Shown here: positions 34,829-43,057 of the stretch, one piece after another
Layout of the letters: the number at the start of each line of letters is the position of its first letter
How positions within the stretch are numbered: the first letter of the stretch is position 1
Notes under the pieces: model-generated
Told to the model about the DNA's origin: nothing
Database searches by the model: none
Seen by the model: only the letters and a program-made list of their open reading frames with translations
Assembly: GCA_945862265.1 (NCBI GenBank)
Contig: CAMAXP010000013.1
Coordinates: forward strand, 36,319 to 100,318
DNA length: 64,000 bases
Reading direction: 5' to 3'
Source of the DNA: Bordetella parapertussis
GTDB lineage: Bacteria > Pseudomonadota > Gammaproteobacteria > Burkholderiales > SG8-39
Translations under genes and position numbers: made by a program

Positions 34829-35848
34829 ATGAGCACAAAGCAGAACAGCATCGACCGCAGGAAGTTCCTGAAGACCGCTGGCGCAGCAGCGACGCTCTCG
34901 GCCGCCGGGTTCCCGGCCATCGCCCAGCAGCGCACCAAGCTGCGCGTGGGATACGTGAACACGCTGGCCGTGAACGGCCAGATCTGGACCGGCGTGCACC
35001 GCGGGCACTGGGCCAAGGAAAACCTCGAACTCGAGACCACCATGTTCAGCACCGGGCTGGAACTGTTCAACGCCATGATCGGCGGGAGCCTCGACATGCT
35101 CTCCACCGGCGCGGTGCTGTCTAACTTCCCGGCGCGCGGGCAGGGCAAGGTGTTCCTGTTGAACAACGTCGAGTTCGCCACTGCGCAGCTGTGGGTGCGC
35201 GAGGACATGGGGATCAAGTCCTGGGCCGACCTCAAGGGCAAGAAGATCTCGACCACGGCCGGCACAACGGCACACGTATTCCTGGATACGGCGCTGCGCG
35301 CCAACAACATCGATCCGGTCAAGGACATCGAGCTGGTGAACCAGGGCATGCCTACCGCGGTGGCGTCGTTCATTTCGGGCGCAGTGCCGGCAGTGGCCCT
35401 GTGGGTGCCGTTCAACATCACCGTGCGCGACAAGGTTCCCGGCGCGAAGATGCTGGTCGATGCATCGGCGTACTTCCCCAAGGCGGCCATCGTCGGCGGC
35501 TGGGCGGCGCGCAGCGACTACTACGAGAAGAACCGCGACATCTGCGCGCGCGTGGTGCGCGGCTGGGCGGCCTCCAATGACGACCTCATGAAGAACTCGG
35601 CCGAGATCCTGCCGATCATCCAGAAGAACAACTACCCGCAGGTTCCGCTGGGCGACATGCAGGAGCAGTTCAAGGCGTCGCGCTACTACTCTTCCGCGGA
35701 GTGGAGGAAACTCTACGCCGACGGCACCGCGACGCGCTGGCAGCAGCAGGTGACCGATTTCTTCGTGCGCTTCGGCAATATCGCCAATCCGGTGCCGGCT
35801 TCGACCTACTTTGATGCCAAGCTCTATATGGATACGATCAAGGGTTGA
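34829..35848 (+). CDS. NMT1/TauA-like ABC substrate-binding protein with Tat signal
   Basis: 339 residues. DRRKFLKTAGAAATLSAAG at about residues 9-27 is a twin-arginine signal, so the receptor is probably exported folded. LRVGYVNTLAVNGQIWTGVHRGHW and LDMLSTGAVLSN follow the NMT1/SsuA-like fold. A strong GGAGGAG precedes the ATG. The 3' end overlaps by 11 bases the convergent remains of a hydroxyisobutyrate-dehydrogenase-like gene. The ligand is unknown; aliphatic sulfonates, taurine and pyrimidines are known ligands of the class. Confidence 0.91.
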   Translation: MSTKQNSIDRRKFLKTAGAAATLSAAGFPAIAQQRTKLRVGYVNTLAVNGQIWTGVHRGHWAKENLELETTMFSTGLELFNAMIGGSLDMLSTGAVLSNFPARGQGKVFLLNNVEFATAQLWVREDMGIKSWADLKGKKISTTAGTTAHVFLDTALRANNIDPVKDIELVNQGMPTAVASFISGAVPAVALWVPFNITVRDKVPGAKMLVDASAYFPKAAIVGGWAARSDYYEKNRDICARVVRGWAASNDDLMKNSAEILPIIQKNNYPQVPLGDMQEQFKASRYYSSAEWRKLYADGTATRWQQQVTDFFVRFGNIANPVPASTYFDAKLYMDTIKG

Positions 35849-36049
35849 CGCCAGCGTTCATCTTTTCGAGGATGTAGAGCAGCGCAGTCCAGTCCTCGTC
35901 GATGCGTCCCTGGGCCAGCTTGAGGTCTTTGAATCGCAGTCGCGCGCTTGCGACAGGTCGTAGACCGAGAGGCGGTTGCCGGCCGCGAGGAGGTTGGTTG
36001 CGATGGGCTTGCCCATCGCAACCAGGCCGAAGAAGGCGATATTTGCCAT
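35838..36049 (-). pseudogene. 3-hydroxyisobutyrate dehydrogenase-like gene with large internal deletion
   Basis: The first 33 codons read MANIAFFGLVAMGKPIATN and then LSVYDLSQA, the dinucleotide-binding N-terminus of the family. After the junction near 35945-35955, another frame reads KDLKLAQGRIDEDW and then LLYILEKMNAGVNP to a TGA at 35838, the usual C-terminus of the same family. About 230 middle residues, including the catalytic Lys region, are missing and the two ends are out of frame. It lies 9 bases after the PhyH-like gene, and its 3' end overlaps the stop of the convergent receptor gene. A functional product is not possible. Confidence 0.85.
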
Positions 36050-36058
36050 GGATGTTCG

Positions 36059-36829
36059 TCAGGCGCCGCGGTAGATGTCGTTCCGGCCGGAGCGGTCGAC
36101 GCCGCGCACGAGGTGCAATTTCCGCTTGGTCAGGTCGAGTACGCCCATGTCGCGGACCTGCTGCGCCGCCAGCTCGCGGTCGAAATGCGAGGTGGCCGGC
36201 ATGTACCTGAACACCATGCCGGCCCGGCGTTTTCCGGAGTTGTTCGGCTCGGCACCGTGGATCAGGTACACGTCGTGGATCGAGAAGTGCCCAGGCTCGA
36301 GCTCGATGTCCCGCGGGGGCGCACTTTGCAGGTGCTCCGGTTTCAGGACCTGGTTGAGGATGATCTTGTCGCTGTTGTCGATGTCGTGGGAGTAGCTGAC
36401 CCGGTCGCGGTGGGTGCCCGGGATGACCCGCAGGCAGCTGTTTTCCGCGTTGACGTTGTCGATCGCGATCCAGGCGGTGACCGTTTCGAGCGGGCGGATC
36501 GGCCAGTAGTGCCCGTCCTGGTGCCAGGGCGTGGCCTTGCCGCCCTTGCCCGCCTTGCAGAAGAGCGCCGAGCCCCAGATGATGATGTCTTCGCCGATCA
36601 GCTGGGCTACCGCATCCAGGATCTCGGGCATCACCGCGTACTTCATCCAGGTCGGATCGCGTTCGATGATGTCGGGGACGTAATCTGCGTCCGTGATCTT
36701 CTGCTCCACGAGGAAGCTCTCCAGCTTCGCACGCAATTCGGCCACCGTTGCCGGGCTCAGGCCGGTTTTCGGCGCGACGATCCCGTCCTGCCGGTAGCGT
36801 TCTATTTCAGCGGCGTTGAGCGGCTGCAT
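36059..36829 (-). CDS. Phytanoyl-CoA dioxygenase (PhyH)-family protein
   Basis: Fe(II)/2-oxoglutarate-dependent hydroxylase fold, 256 residues. His103 and Asp105 in PWHQDGHYW and His191 in YLIHGAEPN form the iron triad, and Arg202 in GKRRAGMVF is placed to bind 2-oxoglutarate. Bacterial members hydroxylate diverse small acids, ectoine or antibiotics, so the substrate is open. It follows the GntR gene by 18 bases and probably shares its transcript. The next gene downstream is the deleted dehydrogenase. Confidence 0.9.
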   Translation of the reverse strand: MQPLNAAEIERYRQDGIVAPKTGLSPATVAELRAKLESFLVEQKITDADYVPDIIERDPTWMKYAVMPEILDAVAQLIGEDIIIWGSALFCKAGKGGKATPWHQDGHYWPIRPLETVTAWIAIDNVNAENSCLRVIPGTHRDRVSYSHDIDNSDKIILNQVLKPEHLQSAPPRDIELEPGHFSIHDVYLIHGAEPNNSGKRRAGMVFRYMPATSHFDRELAAQQVRDMGVLDLTKRKLHLVRGVDRSGRNDIYRGA

Positions 36830-36847
36830 GGCATCCCCTTTTGGTTG

Positions 36848-37573
36848 CTAGGTGCGTAGGTCCATCTCGAAACGGATGTAGTCACCGCGATAGGTCACTT
36901 CCGCGAGATAGAGCACGGTTCCGTCCGTGCTGGTGAATACCCGCCGCACCAGGGCGACGGGGGAGTAGAGCGGAATGCCAAGGTGCTCTGCGGCTTCGAC
37001 GTCTGCAGTGGAGATGGTCACTGCCTGCCGTGCGCTCGCAATCTTCACCTTGGGCAATTCCAGCAGGACCGGGATCGCGGTTTCCTTGCGGAACCGGGAA
37101 GGCGCCATCCTGAACACCCTGTCGTCGAGGTACAGCGAGATCAGGCAGTAGGCCGCATTGCCGGTGGAGTGGACGCGGCGCATGAATCGGTAGCGCGGCG
37201 CTGCGATGCCATCGGACTCCTGCAGCGGCGGTTTGGCCGATGCCTCTTCGATTAGGGTGAGTTTCGGCTTGTCGTTCCGATAGACGTCGGCCAGGGCGCG
37301 GAGGGATGTTTCCAGCCTGAGCCTGCGGTCCTGCTCGGGGACTGCGGTCACGAACGTGCCTCGGCCCGCCTGCGGGGAGAGCAGGCCGTCGCGTGCCAGC
37401 AACTCCACCGCCTGCCGTACTGTCACCCGCGCAACATCAAACTCCTGCACCAGTTCCTCGAGGGACGGCAGTTTCTGTCCCTTGGCCCAGACACCACGCG
37501 CAATCCTTTGGCGCAGCAGGTCGGCGAGCTGGGCATAGCGCGGAACGGGGCTCTTGGCGAACAGGGTGCTCAC
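36848..37573 (-). CDS. GntR-family regulator, HutC/UTRA type
   Basis: 241 residues from a GTG at 37573 that has GGAG nine bases upstream; no closer ATG fits. The winged helix at about 10-75 includes RYAQLADLLRQRIARGVW, KLPSLEELVQEFDVARVTVRQAVE and the wing QAGRGTFV. Residues 95-240 are a UTRA ligand domain, with the core RRVFTSTDGTVLYLAEVTYRGDYIRFE. It is divergent from a transporter operon, with a TGTA-palindrome in the 121-base gap, and probably represses that operon and its own until a ligand binds. Confidence 0.92.
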   Translation of the reverse strand: MSTLFAKSPVPRYAQLADLLRQRIARGVWAKGQKLPSLEELVQEFDVARVTVRQAVELLARDGLLSPQAGRGTFVTAVPEQDRRLRLETSLRALADVYRNDKPKLTLIEEASAKPPLQESDGIAAPRYRFMRRVHSTGNAAYCLISLYLDDRVFRMAPSRFRKETAIPVLLELPKVKIASARQAVTISTADVEAAEHLGIPLYSPVALVRRVFTSTDGTVLYLAEVTYRGDYIRFEMDLRT

Positions 37574-37625
37574 AAATATATCTCCGCCTGGAAAGCTACG
37601 GACGCGATGGAAGGGCAAACATCCT

Positions 37626-37638
37626 ATGTATGGTACAT
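37626..37638. promoter_or_regulatory. Palindrome ATGTATGGTACAT, candidate GntR operator
   Basis: ATGTA and TACAT surround TGG, 53 bases from the GntR start and 57 bases from the permease start. TGTA-N3-TACA fits the symmetric, short-spaced sites of HutC-type GntR proteins. TAGATT just after it (37639-37644) may be a -10 for the forward operon. Confidence 0.5.
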
Positions 37639-37694
37639 TAGATTTGTTGCGGGCCTGCGTGGTCCGCAGGGCATCGTTTCCGGGAGGAGAGCAT

Positions 37695-38507
37695 TTGAGC
37701 GCAAGTGCAGCCGCTTGGCCGGGCACCGCAAGGCGTTTCGCCTGGCAGGCGCTCCCGCCGTTGTCCGTGGTGGCGCTGGCACTCCTGGTCTGGGAGTACC
37801 TGATCCCGCTCGGCATCGTGCCCGGGGTGCGAGCGGAGTTCCTGGGGACGCCTTCCGGAATTGCCGCCGCTGCAATTGAACTGGGGCAGAAAGGGTATGG
37901 CGGCCATGGCCTGTTCGACCACGTGCGCGCAAGCCTCTTTCGCACGGCCACGGGGTTCGCCATCGCGGCCTGCATAGGCGTTCCCCTCGGGATCGTTCTC
38001 GGCTACAACAAACGCGCAGGCGCGTTCCTCCTGCCGATCTTCGGGTTCCTGCGGCCGATCCCTGCGCTGGCCTTCATCCCGATCGTGGTGATCTGGTTCG
38101 GCATAGGGGAGTTTGCCAAGGTGTTCGTGATCTTCATGACTGCTTTTCTGTATGTGCTGCTCGGCTCGGTGAGCGGGGTGCGCTCGGTGCCGAACGACTA
38201 TTTCCGGCTGGGCCGCACCTACCACCTGTCTACCTTCTCCACCCTGTTCCGGATCGTGCTGCCTTCGGCGCTGCCCGAAATCTTCGTCAGCCTGCGCACT
38301 GCGATGGCGCTGAGCTGGGCGGTGGTTGTCGCTTCGGAGTTGATTGCCGCGCAGGTCGGGTTGGGATACCTGATCCAGAGCGCCTCGCAGGTCTATGCGA
38401 TCAACAAGGTCTACGTCGGTGTGGCGTTGATCGGCCTCGTCGGGGTGAGCATCGACATTGTCTTCCTGATGATCGAGCGGCGAATGCTGCACTGGGTGGG
38501 GCGATGA
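37695..38507 (+). CDS. SsuC/TauC-type ABC transporter permease, second system
   Basis: 270 residues if started at TTG 37695, which has GGGAGGAG five to twelve bases upstream; an ATG at 37626 lies inside the predicted operator and lacks a ribosome-binding site. The protein has a longer cytoplasmic N-terminus than the first system and six membrane segments. The coupling region is VRSVPNDYFRLGRTYHLSTFSTLFRIVLP. The stop overlaps the ATPase start (ATGA). The two permeases share only family-level features, so the systems probably carry different solutes. Confidence 0.88.
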   Translation: MSASAAAWPGTARRFAWQALPPLSVVALALLVWEYLIPLGIVPGVRAEFLGTPSGIAAAAIELGQKGYGGHGLFDHVRASLFRTATGFAIAACIGVPLGIVLGYNKRAGAFLLPIFGFLRPIPALAFIPIVVIWFGIGEFAKVFVIFMTAFLYVLLGSVSGVRSVPNDYFRLGRTYHLSTFSTLFRIVLPSALPEIFVSLRTAMALSWAVVVASELIAAQVGLGYLIQSASQVYAINKVYVGVALIGLVGVSIDIVFLMIERRMLHWVGR

Positions 38508-39313
38508 GCGACGACAACGCAGCTGGCAGCGCGCAGATCACCCTCGATTCGGTGTCGAAGTCCTTCGACACGCGGGGCGGTGGCCGGCTGGCGCTCGACG
38601 CCGTCTCGTTCAGCGTGAAAGCCGGGGAGACGGCAACGGTGATCGGCCCCACGGGCTGCGGCAAGACGACGATCCTCAACATGGTCGCGGGCTTCACTAT
38701 GCCGACCACGGGACGGGTGCTCGTGGCAGGCCGTCCGGTGACCGAGCCCGGGCCGGACCGTGGCTTCATGTTCCAGCGGCCCACGCTCCTGCCGTGGATG
38801 ACAGTGTTCAACAACGTCGCCTTCCCATGCCGGTACGGGCATGGACTGGGTCGCGAGCGATCCTCGGCGGAACTCGCTGAGGCGGTCATGCACTACCTGG
38901 ACAGCGTCGGCCTGCGGGATGCGCGCGATTTGCATCCGCATGAAATGTCAGGCGGCATGCAGTCCAGGGCGGCGCTTGCGCGCCTGCTGATCGCCGAGAG
39001 CCCGGTGCTGCTGATGGACGAGCCGTTCGCCGCGCTGGACGCGCAGACCCGGTTGTCGATGCAGCAACTCCTCAAGCACGTGGTGAAGTCCGAAGGCCTG
39101 CGCACGGTGCTGTTCATTACGCACGATGTGGAAGAGGCGCTGCTGATTTCCGACCACGTGTTCCTGATGTCCGCCTCCCCGGGGCGCATTCTCCGGCATG
39201 TCGAAGTGCCGTTTGGCGGACGGGAAGACTACCGGGATGTCGTATTGCGCCCGGAATTCACGCAACTGAAGCACGAATTGATCGACCAGCTGGAACGGCT
39301 CGTTCCTGCCTGA
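38504..39313 (+). CDS. SsuB/TauB-type ABC transporter ATP-binding protein, second system
   Basis: 269 residues. Walker A GPTGCGKTTILN near 47, signature MSGGMQSRAALARLL near 147, Walker B VLLMDEPFAALDAQTR near 167, H-loop FITHDVEEALLIS. The signature is MSGGMQ rather than LSGGMR, common in this class. The gene starts inside the permease stop and is followed 24 bases later by the receptor gene. Its C-terminal half carries the short regulatory tail seen in SsuB proteins. Confidence 0.94.
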   Translation: MSDDNAAGSAQITLDSVSKSFDTRGGGRLALDAVSFSVKAGETATVIGPTGCGKTTILNMVAGFTMPTTGRVLVAGRPVTEPGPDRGFMFQRPTLLPWMTVFNNVAFPCRYGHGLGRERSSAELAEAVMHYLDSVGLRDARDLHPHEMSGGMQSRAALARLLIAESPVLLMDEPFAALDAQTRLSMQQLLKHVVKSEGLRTVLFITHDVEEALLISDHVFLMSASPGRILRHVEVPFGGREDYRDVVLRPEFTQLKHELIDQLERLVPA

Positions 39314-39337
39314 ACAACAATGGAGGAGAACAACATC

Positions 39338-40399
39338 ATGATGGTGAAGGCAAAAATATTGAAAGCCGCCCGGGTGCTGGCCACCGGAATGGCGACTGCG
39401 GGTTCGCTCGCGCTTGCGGGGGCCGCGTTCGCGGCCGATGGCGCCCTGGAGGTTGTGAAGCTCGCCTGGGGCCCGGGGGCCTCCTGGGATTTTGCGTACG
39501 CGCAGCAAGTCGGCCTCTGGCGCCGGTTCGGCCTGAAGATCGACATGATCGAAGGCGCAAACGGCGCGGCGCTGCTCCCGATGCTCGGCAGCGGCGAAGT
39601 CCAGACCGCCACGATGGCGCCCTCTGCAATGATCGTGGCCAACTCGATCGGCATCAACCTGCGCGTCATCTATGCCGATGCGAGCACGACCAAGCTCGGC
39701 CTGTATGCCAATCCCGCCTCCGGGATGACTGCCGACCCGAAGACCTGGAAGGGCAAGAACATCGGCATTGCCAAGAATTCGCAAGCCGATTACGCCTTGC
39801 GCTGGTCGCTGGCGAAGGCGGGCATGAAGCCGTCCGATGTGAACATGGTCGTGCTTGCGCCGCCGGTTGCGGTTCCGGCCTACCAGCGCAACCAGATCGA
39901 CGGGTACTACGTCTGGGACGTATGGGGCGCCCGGCTTGAAGGCTCCGGAGCAAAGCTCGTCCAGCGCGCCGTGGACGTCGGGTTTCCTTCGAGCTCCATC
40001 TGGACCATGACAAAAGAGTTCCTCGCTTCCAAGCCCGAAGTGGCTGCGCGATACGTTGCCGCCCTGAACCAGGCGAACATCGAGATGCGTGACGCCCTGG
40101 CCAAAGGGGGTGCTGACGCGGAGGTGGTCTATGCGGCCATCGGCAAGGCGAATGGAATCGATCGTGCCGCAGCCGAACAGCTCTTAAAGGCACAGCCGCC
40201 CACAACGCTGCAGACACTGCTCTCGGCCGACTCGCCGCTTTCGTTCGTCAGCAAGACCGGACTGGTCGCGCAGGTCGAACAACAGGCGCGCATCGCGGTC
40301 GAAGCGGAGGCGATCAAGCAGATGCCGGCCAACCCCCAGGACCTGCTCGCCCCGAGGTCGCTGCTGGAAGCGGCGCTGAAGATCAAGGCAACCCGCTGA
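39338..40399 (+). CDS. NMT1/SsuA-like ABC substrate-binding protein
   Basis: 353 residues from the ATG at 39338, chosen because GGAGGAG lies nine bases upstream; ATG 39320 would put that site inside the coding region. The Sec signal peptide ends at AGAAFA|ADGALE, unlike the Tat-type receptor of the first system. VKLAWGPGASWDFAYAQQVGLW and LGSGEVQTATMAPSA match the family. It is eight bases before a GMC oxidoreductase gene, so the importer and that enzyme are probably made together. Confidence 0.91.
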   Translation: MMVKAKILKAARVLATGMATAGSLALAGAAFAADGALEVVKLAWGPGASWDFAYAQQVGLWRRFGLKIDMIEGANGAALLPMLGSGEVQTATMAPSAMIVANSIGINLRVIYADASTTKLGLYANPASGMTADPKTWKGKNIGIAKNSQADYALRWSLAKAGMKPSDVNMVVLAPPVAVPAYQRNQIDGYYVWDVWGARLEGSGAKLVQRAVDVGFPSSSIWTMTKEFLASKPEVAARYVAALNQANIEMRDALAKGGADAEVVYAAIGKANGIDRAAAEQLLKAQPPTTLQTLLSADSPLSFVSKTGLVAQVEQQARIAVEAEAIKQMPANPQDLLAPRSLLEAALKIKATR

Positions 40400-40407
40400 G
40401 CAACGAC

Positions 40408-42000
40408 GTGACGTCCCCCGTCTTCGACTACATCGTCGTCGGCGCCGGTTCGGCGGGGTGCCTCCTCGCCAACCGGCTCACGGGCGCGGGCCATTCCGTG
40501 TTGCTGCTCGAGGCAGGAGGGCCGGATCGCAATTTCTGGATCCACCTGCCGGTCGGCTATTTCAAGACCATGGTCGACCCACGCTACACCTGGCAGTTCA
40601 ATACCGAGCCCAACGAAGGGACCGCCGGCCGCAACGTGGTCTGGCCGCGCGGCCGGGTGCTGGGCGGCTCGTCATCGATCAACGGACTGATCTACATCCG
40701 CGGGCAGCGCGAGGACTATGCCGACTGGGTCAGGGCCGGCGCTCAGGGCTGGGACTATCCGTCGGTGCTCCCCTATTTCAAGCGCTCGGAGAACTATGCC
40801 GGGGGCGAGAGTGAATACCATGGCGCCTCGGGAGAGCTCGGGGTGTCCGACCTGCAGAACGACCATCCCTACTGCAATACCTGGCTCGAAGCGGCCCAGC
40901 AGTTCGGGTTGGCCTTCAACCCGGATTTCAATGGCGCCAGCGACTCCGGCGTCGGGGCATACCAGCTGTCGATGAAAGATGGATGGCGGCAGTCGACGGC
41001 ACGCTGTTTCCTGCGTCCCGCGCAAGGTCGATCCAACCTCACGGTCAGGGTGCACGCGCACGCCACCCGGATATTGTTTGAAGGCTCGACCGCTACTGGC
41101 GTGGAGTGGACGGAACAGGGGACCACCAAAACGGCTCGCGCGGAGCGCGAGGTCATCCTCTCGGCCGGTGCACTGCAGTCCCCGCAATTGCTGCAGCTTT
41201 CGGGCATCGGTCCCGCGGACCTGCTGAAGGCGAACGGCATCCCCGTGGTCGCCGACGCGCCGGACGTGGGCGAAAACCTGCAGGACCATTACCAGGCGCG
41301 GGTGATCCTGCGCCTGAAGAAGAAAATGTCGCTGAACGATCAGGTGCGCAACCCGTACGAATTGGCAAAGATGGGGCTGCAGTGGCTGCTGCAGAATCGC
41401 GGGCCGTTGACTGTTGGCGCAGGACAGGTCGGCGGCTTCGGTCGCTCCCCTCAGGCGCGCGATGCGCGAGCGGATGTCCAATTCAACGTGATGCCGCTGT
41501 CGGTCGATAAGCCAGGCGACCCTTTGCACACCTATTCCGGCTTCAGCGCTTCGGCGGCGCAGTGCCGGCCGCTATCCCGCGGCCGGGTGTCGATCCGATC
41601 CACCGATCCCTTCCAGCCGCCGAAAATCGAGCCGCGCTACTTTTCCGATCCGCATGACCGGGAGGTCATCGTGTCCGGCCTGGAAATGCTGAGGGAGATC
41701 TACCGGCAACCGGCATTTCGCGACCTCTGGGACCTGGAGACGATGCCCGGCCCGGAAAAAGCCACGCGCGCCGACCTGTGGGAGTTCGCACGTTCGAAAG
41801 GCGGTACGGTCTTCCACGCAACCGGCACCTGCCGGATGGGCGGTGACGCGCAGTCGGTCGTCGATCCGCAACTGCGCGTGCGCAATGTCGAGCGCCTGCG
41901 GGTCATCGACGCCTCTGTCATGCCCACCGTCACTTCGGCCAATACCAATGCAGCGACAATCATGATCGCGGAAAAAGGGGCGGCGCTCCTGCTGGGCTAA
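40408..42000 (+). CDS. GMC-family flavin oxidoreductase, choline dehydrogenase-like
   Basis: FAD-dependent alcohol oxidoreductase, 530 residues from a GTG start. The Rossmann motif DYIVVGAGSAGCLLANRL begins at residue 7, GMC signature 1 at RGRVLGGSSSINGLIY, signature 2 at GALQSPQLLQLSGIG, and the active-site His near 470 in VFHATGTCRMGG with Asn in SANTNAATIMIAE. It oxidises a primary alcohol, possibly choline, a polyol or an alkyl alcohol. It is the last gene of the GntR-controlled transporter operon. Choline is attractive given the nearby sulfatase but is not shown. Confidence 0.92.
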   Translation: MTSPVFDYIVVGAGSAGCLLANRLTGAGHSVLLLEAGGPDRNFWIHLPVGYFKTMVDPRYTWQFNTEPNEGTAGRNVVWPRGRVLGGSSSINGLIYIRGQREDYADWVRAGAQGWDYPSVLPYFKRSENYAGGESEYHGASGELGVSDLQNDHPYCNTWLEAAQQFGLAFNPDFNGASDSGVGAYQLSMKDGWRQSTARCFLRPAQGRSNLTVRVHAHATRILFEGSTATGVEWTEQGTTKTARAEREVILSAGALQSPQLLQLSGIGPADLLKANGIPVVADAPDVGENLQDHYQARVILRLKKKMSLNDQVRNPYELAKMGLQWLLQNRGPLTVGAGQVGGFGRSPQARDARADVQFNVMPLSVDKPGDPLHTYSGFSASAAQCRPLSRGRVSIRSTDPFQPPKIEPRYFSDPHDREVIVSGLEMLREIYRQPAFRDLWDLETMPGPEKATRADLWEFARSKGGTVFHATGTCRMGGDAQSVVDPQLRVRNVERLRVIDASVMPTVTSANTNAATIMIAEKGAALLLG

Positions 42001-42025
42001 GTGTCCGCGGATCCGGGCCGATAGA

Positions 42026-42054
42026 GGGTCTGTCCCCGAAACTGCCCGAAACTG
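42026..42054. repeat. Inverted GGGACAGACCC copy plus 10-bp tandem repeat
   Basis: GGGTCTGTCCCC (42026-42037) is the reverse complement of the 11-mer repeated at 9994-10026. It runs into CCCGAAACTG repeated twice (42035-42054). Both lie in the 69-base gap between the convergent GMC and VOC genes. Confidence 0.8.
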
Positions 42055-42069
42055 CGGCCATGCGAGCGT

Positions 42070-43014
42070 CTAGCCGCACCCCGGCATCAGCCAGTCCTTG
42101 TAGGCACTCTCGGTGCCGAACAGCCAGGCCCCGCCGATCTGCGGCGGGAGGCTTGCCGCATACAAGTCAGGCGATGGCTCGCTCACCGAGCAGCCCAAGG
42201 CGACCAGCCTTGAGCACAGCCCTTTTGGATCCTTGCAGGCCAGCGCATACCCGGCCATCGCGGGCGCGGCGGGCGGTTCTCCCCCGAAGAGCGTGCGACA
42301 TGCTGTGTCACTTCCAACGAGCACGTCGCCGCGCGAGGTGGAGAGGCGCACGAATCCCTGGATTCGCTGCGGCAGCAGGCCGGAGAATTCCGCATATCGG
42401 GCGGCCACTTTGGCCGGTTCCTCGGCCACTACAAACGTCGCGAGCAGGCCGGTCACCCCGTTGGGATGCCCGAGGTATTGGGGCTGCCACAGGCATTCCG
42501 GAGTGAGCTGCTGGACGAACTGGACGCGCCCTTCGGGCATCGTCTCCGGGGCAACGCGGACGACCGAAAAGCGCGCCATGCGCTGTTCACCCGCCACGTC
42601 CACTTCGCGTTGCAGGTTGACGAGGGGCAGGGGCGAGTAGCCGTGCCGCGCAAGGCGCGCATGGTCCTCTTCGGCGGCGGGGGTGCCGAACGCGATCAGG
42701 TGCTGGCCCGTGTACTTCGCGATGGCAGCGCTGATTTGCAGCCCGACGGGCGTGTCGCCGGTGGGTGTGAGGAACTCGAGGTAACCGCCTTCCAGCATCG
42801 CACAGCGATTACCGGCGCCGGCCGGGATCGACTCTCCGGCTTCGCTGCGCGTTGTCTGCATCGAGAACGGAGTCAGCAGGAAGCCCAGTTGCGCCAGCAC
42901 CTCGGACGCCGACCCTATGTCGGGCACGAAGTGCGCTATGTGGTCGATGTTGAGCGTGCCGGGCGCCGGGTTTTGCCGCTCGGGGATGGAAAGTACGGGA
43001 GTCTGGTTCGCCAT
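42070..43014 (-). CDS. Two-domain VOC-family protein (glyoxalase-like)
   Basis: 314 residues. LNIDHIAHFVPDIGSASEVLAQLGF near residue 21 starts a glyoxalase-3-like domain, and GGYLEFLTP near 93 gives a candidate metal Glu; a second related half follows from about residue 160. Relatives include ring-cleavage dioxygenases and uncharacterised enzymes. It is transcribed alone and starts 43 bases from the divergent thiamine-diphosphate enzyme gene. No specific reaction can be assigned. Confidence 0.8.
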   Translation of the reverse strand: MANQTPVLSIPERQNPAPGTLNIDHIAHFVPDIGSASEVLAQLGFLLTPFSMQTTRSEAGESIPAGAGNRCAMLEGGYLEFLTPTGDTPVGLQISAAIAKYTGQHLIAFGTPAAEEDHARLARHGYSPLPLVNLQREVDVAGEQRMARFSVVRVAPETMPEGRVQFVQQLTPECLWQPQYLGHPNGVTGLLATFVVAEEPAKVAARYAEFSGLLPQRIQGFVRLSTSRGDVLVGSDTACRTLFGGEPPAAPAMAGYALACKDPKGLCSRLVALGCSVSEPSPDLYAASLPPQIGGAWLFGTESAYKDWLMPGCG

Positions 43015-43057
43015 ATTGCCTTGCCTCAGGAGCGCGTAATGTACACAATCTCAGCCT

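Noticed and set aside
43015..43057. TGTACA core between the VOC and thiamine-diphosphate enzyme genes as a regulator site
   Set aside because: The six-base palindrome is too short, and no flanking symmetry was found.
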